This document shows positions 22,361-31,562 of a DNA stretch of 64,000 nt, in pieces. Every line of letters begins with the position of its first letter. Positions within the stretch are counted from its first letter, which is position 1. The notes below the pieces were generated by a model, which searched no databases, was not told where the DNA came from, and saw only the letters and a program-made list of their open reading frames with translations. The stretch comes from Listeria sp. PSOL-1 (GTDB lineage: Bacteria > Bacillota > Bacilli > Lactobacillales > Listeriaceae). Position numbers and translations under genes: made by a program. The DNA lies in NCBI RefSeq assembly GCF_902806445.1, contig NZ_LR760298.1, forward strand, positions 868,001 to 932,000. The letters are read 5' to 3'.

Positions 22361-23665
22361 CTAACGTTCCATCATTTGGCAGGTAACAATAGCTTTTCCT
22401 GCTAAAACACCTTCTAAATAAAGCTCAATATCTAATTTACAAGCTTTACGTCCCATTTCAAGTATACGGGGCATGACATACATCACAGCATCCATTTGAA
22501 CTGGCTTTAAGAAATAAAGCGTTACACTTTCAATGACAATATTTCTTTTTTTCATGGCATAAAGCTTTTGTTGAACCACATCACAGACGACTTGCATAAA
22601 GACACCGTAAGATAGGGTGCCAAGGGAGTTTGTCATTTGTGGTGTGACTTTAAAATCATAACCATTTTTTTCATGATGTTCTTCCAATTGGCCAGTAATG
22701 ATATCATCAATCGTTTCGCCAACTTGAGGTTGCTTTTGAATCATTTGCATGGCTTTTAAAATATCTTGCCTACTGACGATACCGATTAATGTTAAATCAT
22801 CTTTAACAACTGGGATTACCTCTATACTTTCCCAAACCATCATGTGAGAAGCAGAAGCAACACTCATTTTTCTACCCACAGTTAGCGGATTTTTCGTCAT
22901 GACACGTTCGATGGGTGTAGATGCCGTTTTTTCTAAAATATCCTTACTTGTTGCCATACCCATTAAACGCATATCATGCGCGACTATTGGAAAACGGCTA
23001 TGCCCTGTTTTTTCTTGTAAACGATGCCAATCCTTTACTTTTTGACCGACTTCAAGATAGGCTGTTTTTTCAAGAGACATTAAGATATCTTCTACTAAAA
23101 CTACTTCTTTTTTTATTAACTGGTCATAGATAGCCCGATTAATCGTCGTTGCTACAGTAAATGTATCGTAGGAAGTGGACAAGATTGGAAGCTTTTTCTC
23201 ATCAGCAAGCTTTTTTACCTCGCTACTTGTATCAAAACCACCTGTAATTAATACAGCCGCACCTAAGTTTAAAGCAAGTTCATGAGCAGACACTCGGTTC
23301 CCAACAATTAATAGATTACCGGATTCTGTATAGCGCTCCATTGCTTCGACGGTCATTGCTCCAATGACAAACTTGTTTAGTGACTTATACAGGCCTTCAT
23401 GTCCGCCTAAAACTTGCCCATCAATGATATTAACAATTTCAGCAAAGGTCAGCTTTTCGATACTATCTTTTTGCTTACGTTCAATTCGTAATGTGCCTAC
23501 GCGTTTAATCGTTGAAACAAAACCAAGCGCCTCTGCATCTTTAATTGCACGATAGGCTGTTCCTTCGCTAACAGACAAATTCTTTGCGATTTTACGAACT
23601 GATATTTTTTCTCCAACGGCAAGGTTTTCAATATATTTCAAAATCTGTTCATGTTTAGTTGCCAC
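22361..23665 (-). CDS. ytoI: Putative CBS-domain regulator YtoI
   Basis: Four-part protein: winged helix (about 1-60, SVRKIAKNLSVSEGTAYRAIKDAE), DRTGG domain (about 75-180), a pair of CBS domains (about 190-310) that usually bind adenosine ligands, and a hotdog thioesterase-like domain (about 325-430). GTG at 23665 (434 aa, ATKHEQILKYIENL) is chosen from the AGG site 8 nt upstream and resemblance to YtoI; a GTG three codons earlier is less well placed. Function is unknown; a nucleotide-sensing transcription factor is plausible. Confidence 0.9.
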   Translation of the reverse strand: MATKHEQILKYIENLAVGEKISVRKIAKNLSVSEGTAYRAIKDAEALGFVSTIKRVGTLRIERKQKDSIEKLTFAEIVNIIDGQVLGGHEGLYKSLNKFVIGAMTVEAMERYTESGNLLIVGNRVSAHELALNLGAAVLITGGFDTSSEVKKLADEKKLPILSTSYDTFTVATTINRAIYDQLIKKEVVLVEDILMSLEKTAYLEVGQKVKDWHRLQEKTGHSRFPIVAHDMRLMGMATSKDILEKTASTPIERVMTKNPLTVGRKMSVASASHMMVWESIEVIPVVKDDLTLIGIVSRQDILKAMQMIQKQPQVGETIDDIITGQLEEHHEKNGYDFKVTPQMTNSLGTLSYGVFMQVVCDVVQQKLYAMKKRNIVIESVTLYFLKPVQMDAVMYVMPRILEMGRKACKLDIELYLEGVLAGKAIVTCQMMER

Positions 23666-23692
23666 ATTTTTCACCTATCTCTATGTTATAAA

Positions 23693-24376
23693 TTATAATG
23701 CTATTTCCTCACCAATTTGCATTACTTTCCCAATTATTCCCTTACCTAAAGAAGCAACAAAAGCATCTGGATCTTGTTCAATCAGCGGGAAGGTATTGTA
23801 GTGCATTGGAACAACTTGTTTTGCTTGCAAGAAATCAGCCGCTATTTTTGCATCTTTTGGACCCATTGTAAAATTATCACCAATGGGTAAAAAGGCCAGA
23901 TCAAGCGGATTTAGTTCACCAATTAATTTCATGTCTGAAAATAAACCGGTATCTCCGGCATGATAAATATTTTTTCCTTCAATTTTAAAAATGATTCCTG
24001 TTGGTAAGCCAAGGTCAATCAATTTCCCATCGACTACTTGTGAGGATCCATGGAAAGCTTGTGTTAACTTAATGCTTCCAAAATCAAATGCTCTTTCCCC
24101 ACCAATATGAAGTGGCGCAACCTTTTCAACACCATTTAGATTTAAAAAAGTCGCCAATTCAACATTACAAATCAGTGTAGCGCCTGAGTTTTTGGCAATT
24201 TCAATCGTATCGCCAACGTGATCATCATGTCCGTGGGATAAAACGATATAATCAGGTTTTTGATCCGAAACCTTTAAGTCACACTTTGGATTACCAGAAA
24301 TAAATGGATCCACCAAAATGGTCTCTTGGTTGGTCATAATTTTAATACACGATTGGCCATGAAACGAAATTTTCAT
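23693..24376 (-). CDS. ytkL: Metal-dependent hydrolase YtkL (UPF0173)
   Basis: 227-aa metallo-beta-lactamase-fold protein. The metal motif [11 protein letters not shown] is near residues 47-57, further ligands are in YHAGDTGLF and PMHYNTFP. The substrate is unknown. An extended -10 (TGTTATAAT, 24414-24422) on the minus strand upstream may drive it. It is divergent from pepQ. Confidence 0.93.
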   Translation of the reverse strand: MKISFHGQSCIKIMTNQETILVDPFISGNPKCDLKVSDQKPDYIVLSHGHDDHVGDTIEIAKNSGATLICNVELATFLNLNGVEKVAPLHIGGERAFDFGSIKLTQAFHGSSQVVDGKLIDLGLPTGIIFKIEGKNIYHAGDTGLFSDMKLIGELNPLDLAFLPIGDNFTMGPKDAKIAADFLQAKQVVPMHYNTFPLIEQDPDAFVASLGKGIIGKVMQIGEEIAL

Positions 24377-24522
24377 AAAATGACTTCCCTTCCAACTTTT
24401 AAATTATGTTCTTATTATAACATTTATAAATAAAAATCTCACATCATTCAAATCAACTGCATCAGCCTATCATTCATGTTATGATTACGCTAGAATTGAA
24501 ATATTTGAAAGAAGGCTGAACA

Positions 24523-25617
24523 ATGGAAAAAAAGATCAATCTTTTACAAAACTGGCTCGAAAAAGAACAAGCTGAAGTCGCTTTTATTACAAATCCTGAA
24601 AATATCGCTTATTTTGCAGGTTTTCATAGTGATCCCCATGAAAGAGTGCTCGGTTTAGCTGTCTTTAGCAATGAAACACCTTTTTTATTTACACCTGGGC
24701 TTGAAGTTGAAGAAGCCAAGCGTAGTGGATTTAACCACGCTATTTATGGTTATAGCGATACAGAAAATCCATTTGAAATCATCACACAACAAATCCAAAA
24801 CCGCGCAAAAAGCATAACCAAAATCGCCATTGAAAAGTCGCATATGAATGTAGGATACTATGAACAACTTGCAAAAAGCTTTCCCAACGCGAACTTCATT
24901 GATATTGAAAACAAAATCCAAATGACTCGTTTAGTAAAAACAAAAGATGAAATAAAAATTTTAAAAGAAGCGGCACTTTTAGCCGATGAAGCCATTCAAA
25001 TTGGAATAAATGAAATCGCAGCAGGTAAGACAGAAGCAGAAATTGTTGCTAAAATCGATTATGAAATGCGCAAAAAAGGCGTGAGTGGCATGAGTTTTGA
25101 AACAATGGTTTTAACTGGAAAAAATGGGGCTTCCCCACATGGCACTCCGGGAGACACCCAAATCCAAAAAGGCGATTTTGTTTTATTTGATCTTGGTGTT
25201 GTTCATAAAGGTTATTGTTCAGATACGACAAGAACGATCGCTTTTGGAGAAATTAGTACGCAGCAAAAAGAAATTTACGACACAGTCTTAAAAGCACAAC
25301 TCGCAGCCATTGAAAAAGTGAAAGCTGGTGCAAAAGCAAAAGAAATTGATTTAGCTGCAAGAAAGATTATTCGAGATTCAGGTTACGGGGACTACTTTCC
25401 TCATCGTTTAGGGCATGGGCTAGGCATGGGTGTCCATGAATTCCCTTCCATTACTGAAACAAACGAAATGCTGCTAACAGAAAACATGGTGTTTACGATC
25501 GAACCTGGGATTTACGTTCCCGGTGTTGCTGGTGTTAGAATTGAAGACGACATTGTTGTCACCGAAAATGGTTATGAAATTTTAACAGAGTTTCCAAAAG
25601 AACTTCAATATGTATGA
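24523..25617 (+). CDS. pepQ: Xaa-Pro dipeptidase (M24 family)
   Basis: Cytoplasmic metallopeptidase cleaving X-Pro dipeptides. The 364 aa carry a creatinase-like N-terminal domain (about 1-130) and the pita-bread domain with all five metal ligands: aspartates of FDLGVVHKGYCSDTTRT, histidine of GHGLGMGVHE, glutamates of IEPGIY and RIEDD. The ribosome site GAAGG precedes the ATG. It is one of the few plus-strand genes and converges on ald. Confidence 0.95.
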   Translation: MEKKINLLQNWLEKEQAEVAFITNPENIAYFAGFHSDPHERVLGLAVFSNETPFLFTPGLEVEEAKRSGFNHAIYGYSDTENPFEIITQQIQNRAKSITKIAIEKSHMNVGYYEQLAKSFPNANFIDIENKIQMTRLVKTKDEIKILKEAALLADEAIQIGINEIAAGKTEAEIVAKIDYEMRKKGVSGMSFETMVLTGKNGASPHGTPGDTQIQKGDFVLFDLGVVHKGYCSDTTRTIAFGEISTQQKEIYDTVLKAQLAAIEKVKAGAKAKEIDLAARKIIRDSGYGDYFPHRLGHGLGMGVHEFPSITETNEMLLTENMVFTIEPGIYVPGVAGVRIEDDIVVTENGYEILTEFPKELQYV

Positions 25618-25619
25618 CA

Positions 25620-25662
25620 AAAAGAGCTTGAGAGACATTAGTGTATCTCCCAAGCTCTTCCT
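25620..25662. terminator. Bidirectional terminator between pepQ and ald
   Basis: Arms AAGAGCTTG (25622-25630) and CAAGCTCTT (25651-25659) pair perfectly with an inner GAGA/TCTC extension, flanked by A-rich sequence on the left and a TCCTCCTTT tract on the right. Serves the convergent genes. Confidence 0.75.
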
Positions 25663-25665
25663 CCT

Positions 25666-26793
25666 TTAAGAGTGAACATTTTGTAGTAGAATACTCAACT
25701 CCTGATGTTCATAATCAAGTGCATCTGCTACTGCTTTATACGTTACATGGCCAGAAAATGTATTAACCCCTCGGTATAAATGATAATCATCCGTTACAGC
25801 CTTAATCAAGCCAAGATTTGCCAATTTCAATCCAAAAGTCAGTGTAGCGTTCGTTAATGCTGTTGTAGACGTTCTTGGTACAGCACCCGGCATATTCGCT
25901 ACAGCATAATGGACGACACCATGTTTTGTATAAGTTGGTTCATCATGCGTCGTTACACGATCTGTCGTTTCAAAAATGCCACCTTGATCAATCGCCACAT
26001 CTACAAGAACTGATCCTGGCTGCATTTGTTTAATGACGTCTTCTTTTACAAGTTTTGGTGCTTTTGCCCCAGGAATAAGAACAGCTCCAATTACTAAATC
26101 AGAACGTTTTACCGCCATTTCAATATTATAATCATTACTCATTAATGTTGTTGCCGCATTACCAAAAATATCATCTAATTCACGTAAGCGATTCAAATTT
26201 AAATCTAAAATCGTCACACGTGCGCCTAGTCCAATGGCTATTTTAGCAGCATTTGTTCCTGCCATTCCGCCACCAATAACGGTGACATTACTTCTTTCAA
26301 CGCCAGGTACAGCACTTAAAAGAACGCCCATCCCACCATTTATCTTTTGTAAAAATTGCGCACCAATTTGTGTCGCCATTCGTCCAGCAACTTCACTCAT
26401 TGGACTAAGTAGCGGTAATGAATGATCCTCTAATTCTACGGTTTCATAAGCGACACTATTTACTTTATTGTCAATTAACGCCTTGGTTAGTTCAGGTTCA
26501 TTTGCTAAGTGTAAATATGTAAATAGCAATAAGCCCTCTCTAAAGTATTGATATTCAGAGGCGATTGGTTCTTTTACTTTAACAACCATTTCTGCACTCC
26601 AAGCTTCCTTAGCTGTATCAACAATCGTCGCACCTGCTTTTTCATAATCATGATCATGAAAACTAGATCCTATGCCTGCTCCCTTTTCGATCAATACTTT
26701 GTGACCAGCATTTACATAAGATAATACGCTTGCAGGTGTCATGGCTACACGATTCTCGTTATTTTTAATTTCTTTTGGTACCCCTATAATCAT
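25666..26793 (-). CDS. ald: Alanine dehydrogenase
   Basis: NAD-dependent interconversion of L-alanine and pyruvate plus ammonia. 375 aa; catalytic lysine in VVKVKEP (about 75) and histidine in [11 protein letters not shown] (about 96), with a Rossmann [25 protein letters not shown] lies upstream of the ATG. A consensus cre site sits 20 nt upstream and a perfect palindrome just beyond, so CcpA control is likely. Confidence 0.96.
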   Translation of the reverse strand: MIIGVPKEIKNNENRVAMTPASVLSYVNAGHKVLIEKGAGIGSSFHDHDYEKAGATIVDTAKEAWSAEMVVKVKEPIASEYQYFREGLLLFTYLHLANEPELTKALIDNKVNSVAYETVELEDHSLPLLSPMSEVAGRMATQIGAQFLQKINGGMGVLLSAVPGVERSNVTVIGGGMAGTNAAKIAIGLGARVTILDLNLNRLRELDDIFGNAATTLMSNDYNIEMAVKRSDLVIGAVLIPGAKAPKLVKEDVIKQMQPGSVLVDVAIDQGGIFETTDRVTTHDEPTYTKHGVVHYAVANMPGAVPRTSTTALTNATLTFGLKLANLGLIKAVTDDYHLYRGVNTFSGHVTYKAVADALDYEHQELSILLQNVHS

Positions 26794-26812
26794 ATGTTAC
26801 CCTCTCCTTTAT

Positions 26813-26827
26813 AGTAATCGCTTACAT
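26813..26827 (-). promoter_or_regulatory. Candidate cre (CcpA) site of ald
   Basis: Minus strand ATGTAAGCGATTACT fits the WTGNAANCGNWNNCW consensus at every constrained position. It lies immediately before the ald ribosome site, a position expected to block transcription. CcpA itself is encoded at 39264-40265. Confidence 0.75.
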
Positions 26828-26928
26828 TTCCTATGTTAACATAGATAATCCAAAATGAACAAATAGAAGGTTTTCGTTTTATAAAAAAGATTTTTATTAG
26901 GAACCGCTTAAGTGAAATCGTTTTGATG

Positions 26929-26952
26929 GTTGATTAAGTTAAAAAAGGGTAA
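26929..26952 (+). promoter_or_regulatory. Candidate SigmaB promoter of usp
   Basis: GTTGAT, 12 nt, GGGTAA, against GTTTWW-N12-15-GGGWAW. The -10 matches well and the -35 is weaker. It lies about 45 nt before the usp start. General-stress control fits a universal stress protein, but is only inferred. Confidence 0.45.
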
Positions 26953-26996
26953 AATAGAAATGACAAAAAAGATATTTCCTTTGGGAGGGATGTAAG

Positions 26997-27446
26997 ATGT
27001 TACAACAATACGAACGTGTACTTGTTGCTGTTGACGGATCAAAAGAGGCCGAAGCTGCCTTTAAAAAAGCGATACAAGTGGCTAAAAGAAATAATGCCGC
27101 ACTTGGAATTGTCAATGTCATTGATACTCGCGCCTTTTCTTCGGTAGCAAATTACGATACAAGCATGGCTGACAAAGCAACAGAATATGCAGATGAACTA
27201 CTAACTAGCTATAAAGAGGAAGCAACAAAAGCTGGTGTTAGTAATGTCGAAACTTTTATTGAATATGGCTCACCTAAAACAGCGATTACAAACGACGCTG
27301 CTCAAGCATTTAAAGCGGATTTAATTATGTGTGGGGCCACTGGTTTAAACGCGGTGGAACGCTTACTTATTGGTAGTGTATCACAACAAATTATTACACA
27401 CGCTCCTTGTGATGTTCTTGTTGTTCGGAGTGAAGAAGCAAAATAA
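26997..27446 (+). CDS. Universal stress protein
   Basis: 149-aa UspA-fold protein. The ATP-binding motif CGATGLNAVERLLIGSVSQ (G-xx-G-x9-GS) at about 121-139 is complete, and VLVAVDGSKEAE opens the first strand. Homologous to the L. monocytogenes Lmo1580 protein by position. GGGAGGG lies 8 nt upstream. Exact function unknown; family members aid survival under acid and oxidative stress. Confidence 0.94.
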   Translation: MLQQYERVLVAVDGSKEAEAAFKKAIQVAKRNNAALGIVNVIDTRAFSSVANYDTSMADKATEYADELLTSYKEEATKAGVSNVETFIEYGSPKTAITNDAAQAFKADLIMCGATGLNAVERLLIGSVSQQIITHAPCDVLVVRSEEAK

Positions 27447-27456
27447 CTTAAGTAAA

Positions 27457-27503
27457 AGAGCCTAGGACAGCGTGCGATTCAGCTATCATAGGCTCTATAT
27501 TTT
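27457..27503 (+). terminator. Terminator after usp
   Basis: Arms AGAGCCTA (27457-27464) and TAGGCTCT (27489-27496), then ATATTTT. Its loop shares the string TGCGATTCAGCTAT with the loop at 47220-47233, so it belongs to a repeated sequence. Confidence 0.75.
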
Positions 27504-27509
27504 GAAATT

Positions 27510-27584
27510 AAAGAGGTTTTTGCCAGAATTCGGAAAAAGAGCGTATGACTGTACGTTGGAGCCGGAAGTCTGATAAACCTCTTT
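27510..27584. repeat. Inverted-repeat family 1, copy A
   Basis: Long imperfect hairpin opening AAAGAGGTTTTTGCCAGA and closing TCTGATAAACCTCTTT, with a central GTATGACTGTAC hairpin and paired CGGAA segments. Copy B at 47301-47373 aligns along the whole length and copy C at 59920-59958 shares the outer stem. It sits between the convergent usp and ackA genes and can act as the ackA terminator. Confidence 0.8.
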
Positions 27585-27607
27585 CTTTATTTTGTTTATC
27601 TTCTAGA

Positions 27608-28804
27608 TTAAGCACGCTCATTTTTTATGCGTTCAACATCGCGAGCAATCATTAATTCTTCATTTGTTGGGACAACAAGTACTTTAACAGGAGAATGCGG
27701 ATAATTTAAGAATGCTTCTTCACCATGAACCTGATTTAATGCTGGATCCCAATATACCCCCATAAACTCTAATCCTTGCAACACTTTTTCACGAATAAAG
27801 GAGCTATTTTCACCAATACCTGCTGTGAAAATAATCGCATCAACCCCATTCATGCGAGCAGCATAAGAACCGATATACTTATGAATGCGATCTACAAAAA
27901 CTTCGAGTGCTAAATCAGCGCGCTCATTTCCTTTAGATGCCGCTTCTTCTAAATCACGAAGATCACTTGAAATTCCAGAAACACCAAGCATACCAGATTC
28001 TTTATTTAAAACATCGAGTACCTGTTCCGCTGTTTTACCCGTTTTTTCCATGATAAATGGAATAAGCGCAGGATCAATGTTTCCAGAACGAGTTCCCATT
28101 GAAACACCGGCAAGTGGCGTGAATCCCATAGAAGTATCAATCGATTTACCGCCTTCAATCGCTGCAATACTGGCTCCATTTCCTAAATGACAAGTAACTA
28201 AGCGTAATTTTTCAATCGGTTGCCCAAGTAGTTCTGCCGCACGCTCAGAAACATATTTATGACTTGTTCCATGAAAACCATATTTACGAATGCCATAATC
28301 TTTATAATAATGATATGGCAGGCTATAAAGGAAACTCTTAGGACTCATTGTTTGGTGGAATGCTGTATCAAAAACAGCAACCGAAATAACATCAGGTAAT
28401 ACCTTACGAAAGGCACGAATACCTGTAACATTTGCTGGATTATGAAGTGGTGCAAGTTCAGATAATGCTTCGATCGCTTCAATTACCTGATCATCAATAT
28501 AAACAGAATCTGGGAATTTTTCCCCTCCATGAACAACGCGATGCCCTATTCCGGTAATTTCATCATAAGCTTTAATAATATGATGCAAAATTAATTTCTC
28601 AAGGAGCATTTGTACAGCGACCTCATGATCGGGAATATCGATAACCTCCGTTATTTTTTCTCCATCTACAGTGATTGTAAAAATTGAATCCTTAAGACCT
28701 ATTCTTTCAACAATACCCTTTGTAATCACTTCTTCAGAGGGCATGTTATATAATTGGAACTTTAGTGATGAACTTCCCGCATTAATTGCAATTGTTTTTT
28801 CCAT
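27608..28804 (-). CDS. ackA: Acetate kinase
   Basis: Converts acetyl phosphate plus ADP to acetate plus ATP in overflow metabolism. The 398 aa include NAGSSSLKF at residues 7-15, [22 protein letters not shown] and TAGIGENS of the ASKHA fold. It starts 10 nt after ytxK ends and is probably co-transcribed with it, as in Bacillus and Listeria. Confidence 0.97.
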   Translation of the reverse strand: MEKTIAINAGSSSLKFQLYNMPSEEVITKGIVERIGLKDSIFTITVDGEKITEVIDIPDHEVAVQMLLEKLILHHIIKAYDEITGIGHRVVHGGEKFPDSVYIDDQVIEAIEALSELAPLHNPANVTGIRAFRKVLPDVISVAVFDTAFHQTMSPKSFLYSLPYHYYKDYGIRKYGFHGTSHKYVSERAAELLGQPIEKLRLVTCHLGNGASIAAIEGGKSIDTSMGFTPLAGVSMGTRSGNIDPALIPFIMEKTGKTAEQVLDVLNKESGMLGVSGISSDLRDLEEAASKGNERADLALEVFVDRIHKYIGSYAARMNGVDAIIFTAGIGENSSFIREKVLQGLEFMGVYWDPALNQVHGEEAFLNYPHSPVKVLVVPTNEELMIARDVERIKNERA

Positions 28805-28814
28805 ATTCTTCTTC

Positions 28815-29825
28815 TCAATTCCCTTCCTGATTTTTCAATTTAAACCAATTTTCAATCTGTGCTAAAATCGGAGCCGTAATTTTTGGATCAGACAAGCTTG
28901 AAAGGTTGGCTAAAAGAACTTCCTGTGGTGGTTTTAATAATTCTGCCTTCTTTTGCAAAATCAAAATACTCTTTCGTGCTTTTTCGCTTTTGAAAAGTGT
29001 TTCTGGTAACTTAACAATCCCTTCTACATAACCATGTTTTTTAATGACGCGTTCTAATTCAGCAAAATCCCCTGTACTAAATAACGCATCTGGTACTAGG
29101 AAAAATAAATAGCCTCCTGGTTTAGTATAACGAAGGCCTTGCTCAATAAATAAGAAGTGCGCAAAAGAATGTCCATCATGTCGTTTTAATTCAAAAGCGC
29201 TTGCTCGTTTATCGTCTGGGTAATAACCAATCGGTAAATCACTAAACACAACATCTACCGGATCAACGAATAAATTGCTTAGACCATCCTGATGAAGGAG
29301 GCTTGTTGGTAGCTTTTGCAAATCTGAACTAACGAGTGCAAGCGATATTAATAATTCGTCAACTTCAACCCCCGTTGCCATGATTTCTTTCTGCCCATCA
29401 AGTCTTAACTGTCCGATAACCGTTGTCAGTAAATTCCCTGTTCCACAAGCTGGATCAAGTAAACTGATTTGTTTCTTTCCTGCGAGGGACTTTTCGACCA
29501 AGTACGCAATAATAAACCCGATCGAGTCAGGCGTCATTTGATGATTGGTTTGAATCCCTTGTTTCATCCCTTTTAAAAATGCAAGTTGAAGCCCTTTACG
29601 GATATCTTCAGCTGCAAAATGCTCAAGGTTAATTTTTTGATAGGCGAGAGAAAGTTTATTGACCTTTTCAGTAGGTAATTCTTCCTTCTGCAAAATTTCA
29701 TTCTGAAAAAGATTCTCGCTTGTCTCATAAACAGCTTCCAAGTAACTTATTTCAAGTTCATTTTGCAAAACAATAGCTGTTTCATCCAAGACTTGGAACA
29801 GTTCAGAGGTTTCTCCATTTGTCAA
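28815..29825 (-). CDS. ytxK: Adenine-specific DNA-methylase-like protein YtxK
   Basis: 336-aa SAM-dependent methyltransferase fold: motif [11 protein letters not shown] and motif [11 protein letters not shown] in place of the usual NPPY. The start chosen is TTG at 29825, 6 nt after AGAGGTG; a GTG at 29834 lies inside that site. The family is widespread upstream of ackA in Bacillales, its substrate is not known, and B. subtilis YtxK has been implicated in DNA methylation only weakly. Confidence 0.88.
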   Translation of the reverse strand: MTNGETSELFQVLDETAIVLQNELEISYLEAVYETSENLFQNEILQKEELPTEKVNKLSLAYQKINLEHFAAEDIRKGLQLAFLKGMKQGIQTNHQMTPDSIGFIIAYLVEKSLAGKKQISLLDPACGTGNLLTTVIGQLRLDGQKEIMATGVEVDELLISLALVSSDLQKLPTSLLHQDGLSNLFVDPVDVVFSDLPIGYYPDDKRASAFELKRHDGHSFAHFLFIEQGLRYTKPGGYLFFLVPDALFSTGDFAELERVIKKHGYVEGIVKLPETLFKSEKARKSILILQKKAELLKPPQEVLLANLSSLSDPKITAPILAQIENWFKLKNQEGN

Positions 29826-29867
29826 AAGTAACACCTCTAATTTCTTTCATTACTAATATCAAGGAAT

Positions 29868-29895
29868 ATTATACCTTATTTAAAGTGAAGTTAAA
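29868..29895 (-). promoter_or_regulatory. Candidate SigmaA promoter of ytxK-ackA
   Basis: Minus strand TTTAAC (29890-29895), 16 nt, TATAAT (29868-29873), about 40 nt before ytxK. The -10 is perfect and the -35 weak. Confidence 0.5.
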
Positions 29896-29969
29896 AGCAT
29901 TTTAGCTAAACAAACAACACAATCATGTTAAAGCAAAAGAAGGATTATCAAAACGCAGCTGACTACGAA

Positions 29970-30491
29970 TTATAATGCTTTTTTCCATTTACTATTTTCC
30001 TTCAAAAATCCTTCATGAATAACTGCTGTTTCTTCTATTAAATCTTGTATCCCTTGTTTGAAAGGTGTAAAAGCGACGACAAGATAAAGTGGCCAAATCG
30101 TTTTTAACACAAAGCGCAGTGCACCTTCACGAATGAAAACATTGCCCCATGTCAGCGTCTTCTTATCAGAGCGAATAACTTTTAAGCCAAATAACATCTT
30201 TCCAAGCGTTTGACTAAAAAATTTTGTCATTAAAATAAAGTAAAGCAAAAATAGTAATGTACTGAAAAACCAGTAGCTCGAAAAAAGACCATTTTGTGTA
30301 GGTAACTGAAACAAACGATACAACGAATTTAAAAAGATGCCATTACATGCTGCAATGATAAGTAAATCAAGCAAATAAGCACAAAAACGAATCCAAAATC
30401 CAGCAAAGTACACTTTAGCAAGGTCAGCAAATGGTTTTTCTTTGCTTACATAGTGATAAATTGGTCGTTCTTGTTTGACTGATTCTTCCAT
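29970..30491 (-). CDS. RDD-family membrane protein
   Basis: 173-aa protein with about three or four hydrophobic segments (starting around residues 28, 65 and 140) and the family hallmark arginine-aspartate pattern of the FWIRFCAYLLDLLIIAACNG stretch. GGGAGGG precedes the ATG. RDD proteins are putative transporters or membrane accessories, and this one has an adjacent sppA gene in Listeria and Bacillus (yteJ-sppA). No specific function can be assigned. Confidence 0.85.
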   Translation of the reverse strand: MEESVKQERPIYHYVSKEKPFADLAKVYFAGFWIRFCAYLLDLLIIAACNGIFLNSLYRLFQLPTQNGLFSSYWFFSTLLFLLYFILMTKFFSQTLGKMLFGLKVIRSDKKTLTWGNVFIREGALRFVLKTIWPLYLVVAFTPFKQGIQDLIEETAVIHEGFLKENSKWKKAL

Positions 30492-30503
30492 GTTTTTCCC
30501 TCC

Positions 30504-31520
30504 CTATCCGCCATAAAGATACATGATACGTGGAGCTTTAGCACTTCCTAATTGCTTCATCATCGTGATAATATCGCTATGATTTAAACCGCTAATTCTT
30601 TTAGCACTTGCTTCAAACAGCGATCCGATACCCGAATTTGATTCATAGCGAATGACACTTGCTCCCTTTAATTTGTTTTCTTTTTTAAGCGCATGAAGCG
30701 TATCTTCCTGGTAACCAAAATCGTCAATTAAACCAACCTTTTTTGCTTGCCTACCATCATAAATCCTGCCATCTGCAATTTTACGAACTTCTGCTTCTGA
30801 TAAATGTCTGCCAGCCATAACAACGTGTACAAATTCATTATAAGAATCATTAATCATATTTTGCAAAACTGTACGTTCATCTGTGGTCATTTTACGCGTC
30901 TCACTCATCATGTCTTTGTATTTACCACTTTTAATCGTATTTTCACTAATGCCAACTTTTTTCATTAATTCACTGTAATCATATCCTTGCATAATGACGC
31001 CAAGAGACCCTGTCATTGTTTCTTTGCTAGCAAAAATTTTATCAGCAGCAGTGGCTATATAATAACCACCTGAAGCAGCCATACTCCCCATTGAAACATA
31101 GATAGGAATTTTACGTTTCTTTTTTATTTGTACTAATTTATCATGAATTTGTGCGGATTCCATAACGCCGCCACCTGGTGAATTGATCGTAAGCAAAATT
31201 CCTTTTATTTCAGGCGTGTTTTGAATCGTTTCAAGCTGTTCCATAAAAAAAGAATGATTATACCCAGAAGAGCCTAGCGATAAGCTTGATTCTCCAGTAT
31301 CTTGAATGGTCCCATCTACACTTAACAGTGCGATCGCATTCTCATTCCCGTCCTCTACAACAACTTCACTTATTTCATCATCTGCTGAAAATAAATGACT
31401 AAGTAGCGAACCCTTTTTTTCTTGATCACTTGTTAGCATTGTTGTGGCAAGCTTCGTTATCCCACTTACAACCAAAAGCAAAGCAACCAGTCCTAGTGCA
31501 ATCCAACGTTTTGCATTCAT
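30504..31520 (-). CDS. sppA: Signal peptide peptidase SppA
   Basis: Membrane-bound serine protease cleaving remnant signal peptides. An N-terminal membrane anchor (about 4-25) leads to the peptidase domain, with the catalytic serine of SMGSMAASGGYY and catalytic lysine in SGKYKDMMSE. The short 338-aa form is Bacillus-type. The ATG at 31520 is preferred over 31523 for spacing to GGGGGAG. Partner of the RDD protein that follows 12 nt downstream. Confidence 0.93.
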   Translation of the reverse strand: MNAKRWIALGLVALLLVVSGITKLATTMLTSDQEKKGSLLSHLFSADDEISEVVVEDGNENAIALLSVDGTIQDTGESSLSLGSSGYNHSFFMEQLETIQNTPEIKGILLTINSPGGGVMESAQIHDKLVQIKKKRKIPIYVSMGSMAASGGYYIATAADKIFASKETMTGSLGVIMQGYDYSELMKKVGISENTIKSGKYKDMMSETRKMTTDERTVLQNMINDSYNEFVHVVMAGRHLSEAEVRKIADGRIYDGRQAKKVGLIDDFGYQEDTLHALKKENKLKGASVIRYESNSGIGSLFEASAKRISGLNHSDIITMMKQLGSAKAPRIMYLYGG

Positions 31521-31562
31521 CATTTTCTCCCCCTTTTAAAAAATTAATTTCTACAAATAAAA

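Noticed and set aside
26905-26925. Second cre-like site upstream of usp
   Set aside because: Two mismatches at constrained positions; too weak to call.
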